Positions 44,663 through 55,322 are shown, counted from the first letter of the stretch. The stretch is DNA of 60,000 nt from Cryptomeria japonica (GCF_030272615.1 NC_081412.1:98643796-98703795), one strand, 5' to 3'. Notes: generated from the letters alone by a model not told the origin. Numbers and translations: made by a program.

Positions 44663-45940
44663 ATGGGGGAATACACCATGAGGGAACTTACTCAATGGCT
44701 CACTAAGTCTGAGCAAGCCTATGATGATCTTATGGTCAAATACAAGGCATCTCAAGCAAAAAGGAGAGAACATGCAGAAAAGCTGATGGAGCTATCTGAA
44801 AGTAGTTCTGAAGATGAAGCTAATATGGAAGCCATGATAGCTGAAGTAAACAAGTTGAATGAATCAAACTCCAACTTGAGAAAGGAGTTGGAAGGACTGA
44901 CTATTCGGTTTAGTCAAGAGCTTGAGAACCAGAGAAAAGTTGAAGATCAGATAAAGGATAGAGATCATGAGATCTCCAAGTTGAAACAAGAGATTAGTGC
45001 ACTGACTACTCGCCTTCATGAGAGAAGAATGGAAAAGGAAGACATGCAAGGAGAACTGAACTTAGCCATCTTGAAAAATGCAAGTCTAATGGAGACAAAC
45101 ACTGTTATTTCCAAAGAACTCTCTGAGTCAAAGGAAATACTTGCTAAGTTTGGCAAAAGTACTGTCAAGCTAGAGCAAAAGCTTGAGTCATCTAGACCGG
45201 CAAAGAATACCAATGGTCTTGGTTTCTCTGGACATGAGGAAGGAGAATCCTCAAGAACAAATTCTGAAGCATCAAAGAAGCAATCGGCACTCAAAGGAAA
45301 AGGTAAGCAAAAATTCAAACCTGTTTTCTTTAACTATCTTAAAGAAGGACACACTGCTAATGTATGTAGGAGCAAAGCCTACAATAATTTTCCATATTTT
45401 ATCAACAATGTACCTAGATCCAATAAGTTCAATGGTCATTGTTATGCATGCAACAAGTTTGGGCATAGAGCATTTGAATGCAGGTCTGTGATGGATAACA
45501 CTGGAAGATATCCTCTAAGGACCCAAGGAACTGGTCCTGAACCTTTTGTGAACCGAAACCACAACCGGTTTAATGTCTTCAATCATCAGTCGAGAAGCGG
45601 TGGCCATCAAGCGGCAACCGAATGGAGAGAAAATTGTATGATCTGTCATGGTCATGGTCACACTGCTGAAACATGCAAAAGGAAGAATGGAAACATGTAC
45701 AATGGACCTTGGAGAGCACCTGGACTTGTTTGCTATCACTGCAACAAACCGGGTCACATTGCAAGATTCTGCAGAAGCAGAAAAAATATATCTGATGATA
45801 TACCAGTCACTCAGGAAGGAGAAATCGATGTTGAAATAGTTCAAATGGACATGAACAAAACATGGAGGAAGAAACCAACAATGTCGGAAGAGGAACCAGT
45901 TTCTACACCTAGTGTGAAAATATCAAAACCGGCAAACTAA
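44663..45940 (+). CDS. C4 Gag-like protein: coiled coil and CCHC knuckles
   Basis: This is an open frame of about 425 codons; ATG at 44663 is the first Met, 50 bases after the LTR. Residues about 15-185 form a charged coiled coil, then KFGKSTVKLEQKLESS and TNGLGF, a motif seen in copia gag proteins. Knuckles follow: one degenerate (FFNYLKEGHTANVC) and three intact (CYACNKFGHRAFEC, CMICHGHGHTAETC, CYHCNKPGHIARFC). The N-terminal UBN2 domain of normal gag is absent. It matches the C-terminal half of a long gag and probably binds RNA and self-associates. It is the longest intact frame in the window, consistent with C4 being the youngest element. Confidence 0.8.
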   Translation: MGEYTMRELTQWLTKSEQAYDDLMVKYKASQAKRREHAEKLMELSESSSEDEANMEAMIAEVNKLNESNSNLRKELEGLTIRFSQELENQRKVEDQIKDRDHEISKLKQEISALTTRLHERRMEKEDMQGELNLAILKNASLMETNTVISKELSESKEILAKFGKSTVKLEQKLESSRPAKNTNGLGFSGHEEGESSRTNSEASKKQSALKGKGKQKFKPVFFNYLKEGHTANVCRSKAYNNFPYFINNVPRSNKFNGHCYACNKFGHRAFECRSVMDNTGRYPLRTQGTGPEPFVNRNHNRFNVFNHQSRSGGHQAATEWRENCMICHGHGHTAETCKRKNGNMYNGPWRAPGLVCYHCNKPGHIARFCRSRKNISDDIPVTQEGEIDVEIVQMDMNKTWRKKPTMSEEEPVSTPSVKISKPAN

Positions 45941-46382
45941 GCCTCAAAGGCTTAGGGGGAGCAAACGACGAAATGCTTTCGAACCCCCGATTTACACCGA
46001 TAAAAGACCTTAACCAGTATGCGATACCTGTTGCTTGGCAGAAGACCAGAAACGGTAAAAAGGCAAATTAGGGTTTACACCCTAATAGGGGAGCATTAAT
46101 GACAGTAGGTGAGAGACATGTATAAATGCATTTTTCAAATCATTTCTCACTATCTGTTTTCGAGCGAAGAAAAGTTTTCAAGTGCAGAGCAAAGAAAAGG
46201 CGATTTGAGCTAAGATTTCAAGAAATTGATAAACCTTGAAAGAGATTCAAATCTAGTTTGCAAGCGGTAGTGGAGAACACAGCGGTGATTTGGCAACCGA
46301 GGGAGAGTGGAGTGAAGCAGAATCAGGAAGCCCTAAATTCTCATTTAAAAAGGTATTTTTCATCTTCTTGAAATACTCTACA
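45941..46382 (+). promoter_or_regulatory. C4 spacer with TATA box upstream of second gene
   Basis: The spacer has no gene. It contains a purine tract (ttagggggagc, 45951-45961) and a good TATA box, tataaat at 46121-46127, within acatgtataaatgca. An A/G-rich leader follows, and the first ATG in frame with the next gene is at 46383. This arrangement suggests the second gene may be transcribed from its own promoter. That is inference only. Confidence 0.45.
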
Positions 46383-47877
46383 ATGGCTTACGCATCTCAT
46401 ACCAGTTCGAGTACATCCATAGAGTCAGAAAGTTTTATTCAGAGGAAGTCCAAATATAATGTTTTATCACAAGTTTTGGCTGGAGTCATAGTTGAAGAGG
46501 GAATTTCTGATTTTATAGATTGCAAAATAGAAGACCTAGGGTCTTTATCTATTCACACTCAGTTAGGTCTATTTTGTGGCAAGGACAAAAAGATCAAACC
46601 AGAGTTTAGTATCTTAGAGAAGAAGAAATTCCATAATGCTGTATATTTTCTAGAAGATTTCACAGAGGATCACATCAGAATTATTTTGAGCAGAGTCCAC
46701 GGTGACAAGATGTACCTGGAGAGGACGCATGATATTACGCCTCAGGCAGTTCATGCAATCATCGGTTTTTGCAACACAGGGGAAGTGCCAGCCCTGAGAA
46801 AGGTGAGAAAAACTAAAATAGCCAAGCTCACCAGTTCAACCAGTGATTCACGGGGTATGACAATTAATCCTATCAAGGATGATCTTGTGAAATACGCCTG
46901 CATGGTGATAGGCTACAAAATGTTTTCAGCCAGCAGGATTAATTCTGTATCTGCTGCAGCGGTAAATGCCGCTTACCGGATGATAAAAGAGGATGCATAT
47001 TTTGACTTATGCACCGGTATGCAGAGGCAACTCTTGTTGAATCTAAAGGCAATCAAATAGGACAATGCACTGAGATTTAAGTTTGGACAACTACTGGTAG
47101 GGTTGTTCTTCTATTTCCAAGGCTACTTTCCTGGAGTAGGAGATGTCCAGTGGTCTCCTGACCAACCAGTAACTAAACAGATAAAGGAAAGCATTCAAGC
47201 CATTGGAACCGGCTACCCTGAAGTACTGAACAAATATTTTGATGAGTTCAGAAGAAAGATGAGTCAGAGGGTAAGAATCTCAGATGACATAGTGAAGAAA
47301 TACGAAGATGACATCTGTTTCACCATTCAGGTGGACAAATGTTTAATGGAGGTTGTTGAGCCTTGAATGGAGGAAGTAGAGCCAATAGGCTATGAAGTTA
47401 TGTATGACATGCTGGAAGGGTATGCCTCAACCCTTATTGCCTCGCCTATTGATCCAAAGGCTAAGAGGACCGGAACCTACTTGGAGAGGATTGCACCGGC
47501 TGAAGAACCATCAGTTAAGAAAGGAAAAGAACCAGCAGCAAAGAAAGCCAAGGCAGTGCCTGCAGCATCGGCACCGACTACCACTACAACTCCAAGAGTG
47601 ACCAAGCGGTCACCGGTAAAGAAGAAACCGACGGTAACACCGATAAAAGTCTTCGAAAGAAAGAGGAAGACTAAGACAAACGAACCAGACTCTGAAGAAA
47701 TCGAGTCTAATGAAAAGCCAAAGAAGGCCTGATAGACAAAGAAGATGAAGAAGAATGAACGGATAGCATTCGCACCAGTAAATATTGACATCTCCTCATA
47801 CAAACCTTTGACACATTTTCAAAGGACAGTTAAGAATATTAGGAGAAAATTACTTCATGATTTAGTATATTACTATG

Positions 47878-49131
47878 TGTAGCGTCCTAAAATTGTGACA
47901 CTTGCAATTTCGACTGCATTTCGGTCTTCACGATGGCGATGCAACACGCAACCTGAATGGAGACCCTGAAACTTGCTCACGACACCAAAAACTACATTTT
48001 CTTGCACCCTGGCCTAAACCTCCTTTGCACCCTGCTGTCCCGGGAGGTGGGACCAGAGCGCCCAGCGCCCTGGTCCTTCAGGGCCAAGGTGCCCCTGGTC
48101 CCCAGGACCATGGCGCCCAGCGCCCTGGTCCCTAGGTCCTATTTTGGGCCCGGTCTCTTTTGGACTTCGGGTCTTTATGTTTGCAAATTGGAAAATTATC
48201 TTTCCTGGTCGGCCGAAGGTCGGGAAAATCAGTCTATCAGCCCTAAATGACAAGTATATAAAATACATTTTCCTCTTTCATTCGATATGATGGAACAAGC
48301 ATGGAAATTATACTCAAGAATTCAAGCATTCAAGCATTCCTTCAAGCAATTGATCATTTCAAGTCTCCATTCAAGGCTAAGTGTTGCATTCAAGACAAGG
48401 ATTCAACCATTGAAGAGGAGATCACTTACTACATACTACTACAACATACAACATACAACATCTATACCTTCGCACATAAGGATACAAACATCCTTACAAC
48501 AAGGTATTAGTACTTGTTTTACATTACAGACATTTACATTTACAGCATTGCTCATTTCTTGGTTAATTCCAAAACCGGGGTTTGACCTAAAGGCAAACCC
48601 CTAATCCCTAACCCCCCAATCGTCTTCGCTTTTCTGTGTGTAGGTTGCAGGTAAGCGGCTGAAATCGAAGATCTAGAATCCTTGTGCAGAGACGAACAGA
48701 TTCCCCTTCGTTTCGCGGATTTTTCGGAGGACCGTGGCGCTCGGGCGCCATCGTCCCGACAACTTTTGCTCAAATTTGCAGGACAGCGCCGTATCGACAT
48801 TTTACTGCTAATTCCAGGTCCGCAGCTTCATCCTATATCCCTATCTCAGTTTATAAGCGAATCTTTGTCACTTTCTATGCATTCCTAGCTTAATTCTTCT
48901 ATCAACATTCTTTACAAAAGAGGGTAGCCTTGCTTTCTTAACCCTTGAAACACATTTAGCATCCAATCTTGCATTGTGTGGGATTGGATCTTGTGGGTTT
49001 CAACCCCTCTTTTGAATGTAAAGTCTCTCCCCTAAGTGAAAACCATCAACCCTAGTGAATCTCCCTTCTCTCTCCTTGGAGTTGGAAGAGGGGAGAGCAA
49101 CTAGGGTTCGATCGCGATTTTCCGCTTTACA
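47878..49131 (+). mobile_element. S1, solo LTR with 5-bp target duplication
   Basis: A 1,254-base segment starts TGTAGCGTCCTAAAATTG and ends TCCGCTTTACA. It is flanked by ctatg (47873-47877 and 49132-49136). Removing it with one target copy (1,259 bases) links LLHDLVYYY to DDFSDEEKEE in the correct frame. It has a TATA box (tatataaaa, 48255-48263) and a GC-rich palindromic part (48030-48140). No internal region or second LTR is present, so it arose by LTR-LTR recombination. The family is probably gypsy but unassigned. Plus and minus open frames inside it (47902-48888) are not genes. Confidence 0.85.
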
Positions 49132-49699
49132 CTATGATGATTTCAGTGATGAGGAGAAGGAGGAAATACTACAAGAAATCATTGTTTATTTGTGCAAGAA
49201 TGATCGGTCGCCATCAGAGATTAAATCTCAAACACCGGCTTCTTTATTTAAAGCAATAGATAATAAATGGCACATTGCCATTGAAAAGGAATAGGAGATT
49301 AGGGAGAAAGTCTTTTCACAATACTTTCCCAAACTCTCAAATTCAGAATTGTTTGATGTATTGGATCAAAATAAAGGTCTCTTCTTCACAAGGAGAAGAA
49401 GACACTGGCTATTGGAGGGGAGAATTGATGATGTGGAAAAAGACACTCATCAACACATGAATCATGTCGTTCTACCTCACAAAGCATGAATGGCCAACCT
49501 CCAAGCGGAAAAAGAACTAGTTATTTCCAAACCGGATGAGGTTTTTGATGAGGAAGGAAACCTGGTGGAAGAACCAATCGACACCATCGATGTCGATGCC
49601 CTAGATGTAGAAGATGTCACTCAGGACATACCTTCTGAGGGAATTGAATAGGGGCAACAAGCAGAACAGGGCGGTGAACAGGCTAAGGACACACAGGAA

Positions 49700-50060
49700 G
49701 TGGTAAAGGAACAGGAAGAGAAGAAGAAGAGGGATGAAGATGAGAAAAAGAAGAAAGAGGAAGAGAAGAGAAAAGAGGAAGAGGAGAAATGAAAAGATGA
49801 AGAAAAGAAGAAGCAAGAAGATGATAGGAAGAAGAAAGAAGAAGAGGATAAGGAAGAAGAAGAGAAGAAGAAGAAGGAAGAGGAAGAGAAGAAGAAGAAG
49901 GAAGAGGAAGAACAGAAGAAGAAGGAAGAGGAAGAAAAGAAGAAGGAAGAAGCAGAGAAGAAGAAGAAAGAAGAGGAAGACAAGAAGAAGATGGAAGAGG
50001 AAGAGAAGAAAAAGAGAAGAGAAAGAGAAAGAAGAGAAGGAGATGAAAAAGAAGGAAGAA
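49700..50060 (+). repeat. coding minisatellite encoding KKKEEEE repeats
   Basis: Purine-only triplet-rich sequence (gaagag, aagaag) repeats in near 21-24 base units and encodes the charged helix of the C4 second gene. Its complement produces long but meaningless Ser/Phe/Leu frames on the minus strand. Confidence 0.8.
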
Positions 50061-50963
50061 GCAGACAAGACAGCTGAAGCAATGAAGAGCACACAGATGG
50101 AGACTCCTAAGGCAACCGGGAGCCAAGCCAAACCGGCTGCTATCTTGATTCCTATTGATCTCCAATCTGCAAGTGAGTCTGAGCTTATGCAGAGCATCAA
50201 GGTTGCCCAAGAGCGCCTTGAAGTCATTCACAGGAAAAAGGAACAGGACATAATTCAGGCAGCTGTAGACACCCTTACCGATTTAATCTCCGGTACTAAT
50301 CTTCCTGACACTGAATCATCACTAGCATAGCTCAAACTTCTATGTACTGTAGTGGATGATCAGGTGCAGAGTCTGGAAGAAGTAGCAGAGGCCAATGTCA
50401 AGAAAGAGCACCAAAAGGCTCTTAATGTTTCTCTAGTGAAAAAGATGAATGAGCTTAGGACTAAACTGCTGAAAGATCAAAAGGACATAAGGAATGCCTT
50501 GGATGAGGGAAACTTGCTACTCAGCAAAATCTGTCAACCTCATCTGTTCTATGATGATGTGCTAGCCAAGAAGCAAAAGCTTCAAACAGACTTACAGTCC
50601 TACTTGGGCACATTTAAGACACCTTATGATTCCTTTGCAGCATATGGGCAAACTGTTCACCGGTTCTAGATCTAGTCAGCCAAGATGGAGCAAGAGATCA
50701 GTACACGGTCTAGGGATTTGCAGGAGCTTCAATTGGTTTTACTTCCACAACTGCAAATTCTTCAGAAGTGTTATCTGAACCTGGATGCCCTGACAGTCAC
50801 ATAGGAACTGAGCATAGTAGATGCCATGGAGGAACAGGTATCCCAGATGCAAACAGAGAAGGAAGTGGCAACCTCCCTACTTGAGTCCTGGTCTCTATCC
50901 ATGAAACAATTTTTGCAAGACTATAAATCGGTTTTTGACAAGTATTATTCATTATTGTCATAA

Positions 50964-51295
50964 ACTTTTATATATATATATGGAAACAGGGTTATTCAGC
51001 GGTTCTTTGTCATTGTTGGCAAAGGGGGAGAAGTATCTGGTTTTTTGTTTTTAAAATTTTGATCTTTTGACACAGGGGGAGAAGTATCTGGTTTTGACAT
51101 TTTGATATATGCTATATGCTCTGATGTCTCAATGATTATGCTCTGTATGCAAAATTGCTATACACTGTGTTGATTAAGGGATAGTGTATATGCTTAGGGG
51201 GAGCAATTTTGTTAATGGCAAGTTTTTGTTGTAAAACACTTAGATGTCAAAATTTTATTTTCCTAAGTGTTGCCATCAATGCCAAAGGGGGAGAT
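50964..51295 (+). promoter_or_regulatory. C4 multiple polypurine tracts
   Basis: Four tracts: aaagggggag at 51021-51030, acagggggagaag at 51072, ttagggggag near 51194, and gccaaagggggagat at 51281-51295 next to the LTR. The first two are each followed by aagtatctggttttt, so they are a duplicated unit. No coding sequence. Confidence 0.7.
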
Positions 51296-52457
51296 TGTTG
51301 GCATTTTTGTTTATTTAAGTTATGATTGTCATTGATGGACACACACTTGTATTGAGATCCCCTTTATATGTATGAGCTTGTGCTCAACCGGTATTTGTTC
51401 CAACCGGTATGTTGTATTATAGTCTTTAGACTAGTGGTGATTTTGCAGAATGTGTTTCCCGGTCTGAAGCGGCATGTTGACCCCAAGCGGTTCGTAGATC
51501 CCAAGTGGTACGAGGGAGCAAAGCGGCACAACACATTCTTACCAGTCTTCATTTTTGTCAAACTGGCAACCGGTATTTTGTATGAACCGGTAATACTCTG
51601 TGATGAGTTACCAACCGACATTTTGTGATGAGTTACCAATCCACCGATTGTTTGACAGTGCCGACACATTGATGGTGCTTTTTGTGTCGTGTTACTGAGT
51701 ATGTCTAGATTCATTGAACCTAGGAAATTGTAATGTAATCCTATTGGACCGACATGAAATCAGATTCCTTTAAAAGGACATCATGTCTAGGGTTTTAAGT
51801 TGTTGTTGAAAGGGTTAATGTCGTGCTAGGGTTTAAGGTGGTTGTTGAGTTGTTGTAAGAACGATCTTATCTGAGAAGATCAAGTTGTAACTGAGAGAGA
51901 GAGAGAGAAGACTGAAGTAATGCTTGAATGCATTAGTTGTGAGCAATACTGGATCTAATCAAGCAGTTTGTGCTATTAGATAGATCAAACACTTGTTGAT
52001 TACTCACATCTTTGACAAGTCTGTAGCCCTTAACCGGGTAGGCCTCAAAGCCTTTGTAAAATCCTCTAACAAGGTGGTTCACACCTATGATTCTAATATC
52101 CTCTAACAATGTAGTCTTTAATCGGACTTATCTCCTAACAGAGATTGAGATTCCTAACAGGATCTGTTCTGGTGAAGAACATTGTAAGACCTTAACCGGT
52201 CTGGTTTTTATTCTGCAGATAGTGACTTGTGAGTTCCATCTCACCATGGTTTTTCCCAGTTGGGTTTCCACGTCAAATATCTTGTGTTATGGTTGTATTG
52301 CTTTTGTGGGTGAATGCATTATTCGCATTTTGGTTTGCATGTGTGGTAACCGGTCTGACTGTTAGACTGCTTTATCGGTTTATCTTTAGACTGTGTAAGT
52401 GTTTTAGTGCATTGATTTTTGGCATACTAATTCACCCCCCCCTCTTAGTATTCATCA
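51296..52457 (+). repeat. C4 3' LTR
   Basis: Same ends as the 5' LTR but eight rather than eleven C in the terminal run. Most differences from the 5' copy are C/T or G/A changes, for example accggt against accagt. Confidence 0.88.
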
Positions 52458-52462
52458 ACTTC

Positions 52463-53195
52463 ATCTTCATTGTCTTCATTTCCCCGGTTACTTCCATGAC
52501 TTGTCCTACACTCATGATTTTGACATATTTCTTTTCCTTTTCTAGCAAATGAACTGGTAACAAAAGATTTAAAGGCAGATTCAATAGATTTTGTCACACT
52601 ATTGTCAAAACTATTTAACTCAAAAGTTGTAAGCTTACCAATCAATGAATCAACAGTTACCTTATCCTTTGAAATAGATCTAGTTTCTTGGATTGTCGAT
52701 ACTCTTATAGCATACTAAGGCTGAAGAGTTCTGAGCATTTTACTTACTATTGTATCATCTTCTATTTTGCCTCCAGCACTCTTAATACCGCCAACAATTT
52801 CTTTGATTCTCTAACCATACTGTCCAATACTCTCTCCTTCAAGCACTCTCATGTCCTCGAACTTTCCTCTCAATCTTTCCTCTTTGGCTCTTTGAACATG
52901 ATCATCTCCTCCATAGATTGTCTCTAACTTTTCCCAAATCTCACCTGTAGTTTCCAATCCTTGAACATCAATATATTCTGAATTAGATAAAGTACTTACA
53001 ATAGTTTCTAGGGATTATGTTATCTTTCTATTCTCTGATTTCATCCAATGTTAAGGGAGTAGTGGTAGGAGCAACATATGTTGTTAAAAATTGCTTCCAA
53101 TATTATGCACCAAGACCTTTGATGTAGATCTTCATTTTGTCTTCCCAAATCTTGTAGTTATCCTTGTTGAACTTGGGACCCTCTTTCTTCATCAT
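52463..53195 (-). pseudogene. C3 gag, N-terminal and middle part
   Basis: The likely start is at 53195 (MMKKEGPKF). It continues FNKDNYKIWEDKMKIYIKGL, a UBN2-type gag opening, and APTTTPLTLDEIRE. After several frameshifts and stops it reaches LIGKLTTFELNSFDNS and GSNRGNEDNEDEV at the C4 insertion site. It would form the element's particle shell. Confidence 0.75.
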
Positions 53196-53255
53196 CTTGA
53201 ATTCCTCAAAATATTTTCCTTAAGTGGCTAGGCTTTCTGCACACAGAGGACCAAA

Positions 53256-53269
53256 GCTCTGATACCAAT
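53256..53269 (-). other. C3 primer-binding site
   Basis: The minus strand ATTGGTATCAGAGC follows the LTR end GGATTAACA and exactly matches the initiator-Met type. Confidence 0.85.
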
Positions 53270-54938
53270 TGTTAATCCTATGAGGATCCAGTTAATACTG
53301 AGAGGGGGGGGCGTGAATCAATATTAAGAACAATTCAAAGTTTAACTCAAAATCAAACTTATCTTAGATTTGAAACCATTTAACAAATATCTCAACTTTT
53401 GTAATCAAATCTAATAACCTCTTTATCAGATTTGCTTAACACAATAATCAAATCATTTACCAATACTTTCACCACCAAAGAAATCATATAAACTTTATCA
53501 TTTACCAACACATTAAAGTTATCAATAAGATCAAATAACTTCTTATCAGTACCGGTAACCTCTGATAAACTTTTAATAAAACATCATAACCGGTGTCGCA
53601 TAAATAATGCATGAAATGAAATATAAACAAGAATCTCACATGAAAAACATTTCATACATGAACACCATAAGTTCTTGACACGGAAACCCAAATAGGGAAA
53701 AACCATGGTGGGAGTTGGCACCCACAAATATTTGTACTCTTTTGAAGTATGCCATGTTAGGAGCTTAGCCTTATTAGGAGATTACAATATGTCTGGCTAG
53801 GAGAGGACCCTATTAGGAGTCACCTAGTTAGGGGATTTGCCTTGCAGCCCGGTTAGGAGCTTGATGATTTGTTAGGATCAACCTCATGAGAGGATTTTAA
53901 AACTCTTTTGAGATCTGCCCTGTTAGGGGACTTAAATGTTTAAGGCCTGTTAGGACCTACCCGGTTAAGGGATTTAACCTGCTGCAACTGTTAGGGAACA
54001 ACAGTAAGAAAATGATATGTTTACTTGCACTTCTTTGCTTGCTTAATCAGATCCAGTTATACACAACACTCTGCAACTCTCAGGCTGATCTCACACTTCA
54101 CTTGGATGGCTTAACACATTCTCTAAGACCACTGACACAGTAAACATCAACTATGTCAACCTAAATAACCATCTCAACTAGGTTGGCCACAAAACCTAAT
54201 TACATCATGAATTTATAATTAGATCATAAGAGATCATCATAGATCTCTATACAGATCATTACAAAAAATTACAATGCAATATCAACTGTTGGTTGATCTT
54301 AACCCATCATAGAAATCCAATCTGTATCCTCAAAATAGTCTACTAAGCATTTCACTAATTCCCAAGAAAATATTCCTTGAATCACACCAAAATAGCTATC
54401 AAATATTTCATGTGGGTTATGTTGTGTTACCAACTTCATGTAGACTCACTGTCGATCACCGTCATAACAAAATTCATTACCGGCTTGATGATTTCTTCAC
54501 TAGTCTTTAAACCCTACTAAAACCTTAACAAAACTTCATCAGAAATTTGAAACATGCCATCCGGTAATCATCACAAGTTTTGGTTCTAGTCATATACACC
54601 TTTCCATGATACAAGTTCGCCATCCAAACCGTAAATCACCAGTCATCGTCGATCGATTGATCCAATCAAAACAATTATGCTTTACCAATTAAAGTCCTAT
54701 TTCACAGACTTTAGTTCACTGTCAGTAAACCATGTCTTTTGGTAAACCAAATCACTTAGATGGCAAAATAAAACATCAGGAACATCAGTTCCCAGCAATG
54801 ACATAAATAACTGATCATGTCATCTATTTATAGAATCTTAATCACTTCATCACAAATAGACTTCTATCTTTTACCGGTGTAGTCATCCAACTTCAATTGC
54901 ATCACCTGATCTGCATCAGTTATGCCAAATGCCAACAG
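53270..54938 (-). repeat. C3 5' LTR
   Basis: It starts TGTTGGCATTTGGCATAACT at 54938 and ends TTAACA at 53270. A TATA box lies at 54833-54823 (minus strand), the GTTAGGAG cluster at about 53750-53990, and a homopolymer of eight G near 53305. Confidence 0.85.
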
Positions 54939-55322
54939 ATGGAATTGCCTATATATGTGTGCTAGAATTACAATTACAATCATAAGTTGGCCCAATACAT
55001 AGTTAACCATTTTCATGTTGGCCACACAAAGAATTCTTCATCAAACATGTAATAGGCTAGGTCCAATTAGCCCACACGCTACTCAAAACAAAAGAAAACA
55101 CCACACACTTCACAAGGTATCTTAATCTGGTCCTAAAGGTTGTCCACACAATCTCCAGTGGATACACATGCTACGACACATTTTCAAGTCAACCATACCA
55201 ATCACGTAATAGGTTTGGACCAAAAATCTTATACATGGTTCCACACAAGGGAACATGTCTTGAAAATCATACTAAGGATCTATCTTGTCCCAACGAACAT
55301 ATAACCTTAGTATCTGACAACA
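54939..55322 (-). repeat. C2 5' LTR, 5' portion (tentative)
   Basis: Continuing the C2 LTR past C3, the minus strand reads TGTTGTCAGATACTAAGG from 55322 down to a TATA-like ACACATATATAGGC near 54955. Joined to 37350-37979 this gives an LTR of about 1 kb. The outer boundary is an inference, since no second C2 LTR is in the window. Confidence 0.4.

Larger units (their letters stand above)
46383..50963 (+). pseudogene. C4 second gene, large protein with charged E/K helix, interrupted by S1
   Basis: I do not recognise a named family. Without S1 it spans about 1,100 codons. Part 1 (46383-47366) is a helical domain with DITPQAVHAIIGFCNTGEVP and INSVSAAAVNAAYRMIKEDA. Part 2 (47500-47720) is Lys/Pro/Thr-rich with nuclear-signal-like KKGK and KRKTK. 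Part 3, after S1, has DDFSDEEKEEILQEIIVYL. Part 4 (49700-50060) is a repeated KKKEEEE stretch expected to form a single alpha-helix. Part 5 has helices such as ESELMQSIKVAQERLEVIH and ends at 50961-50963. In-frame stops lie at 47058, 47364, 47730, 47733, 49292, 49487, 49648, 50328 and 50667, with a frameshift near 50020. It could be an env-like or captured host protein. Confidence 0.6.
43451..52457 (+). mobile_element. C4, non-autonomous Ty1/copia (Sirevirus-like) element without pol
   Basis: LTRs of 1,163 and 1,162 bases (43451-44613 and 51296-52457) are about 95% identical by eye. The 5-bp target duplication acttc (43446-43450 and 52458-52462) is perfect. Between them are a Gag C-terminal-like ORF, a second long gene interrupted by S1, and several purine tracts before the 3' LTR. 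There is no protease, integrase, reverse transcriptase or RNase H. There is also no initiator-Met primer site after the 5' LTR. It would depend on another element for all enzymes. Confidence 0.88.
37980..54938 (-). mobile_element. C3, Ty1/copia (Sirevirus-like) element containing C4
   Basis: LTRs at 37980-39660 and 53270-54938 are about 90% identical by eye. The initiator-Met primer site at 53256-53269 is perfect. Gag, protease, integrase and reverse transcriptase-RNase H follow on the minus strand. Flanks gatga (37975-37979) and gatgg (54939-54943) look like a 5-bp target duplication with one change. It lies in the C2 5' LTR and carries C4 in its gag. Confidence 0.88.

Noticed and set aside
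47902-48888. Several short open frames in a GC-rich stretch, resembling a small gene
   Set aside because: They lie wholly inside the S1 solo LTR, whose boundaries are fixed by a target duplication and by frame continuity of the interrupted gene.
49601-50231. Long minus-strand open frames rich in Ser, Phe and Leu
   Set aside because: They are the complement of the purine-only repeat coding the KKKEEEE helix of C4. Low complexity explains their openness.
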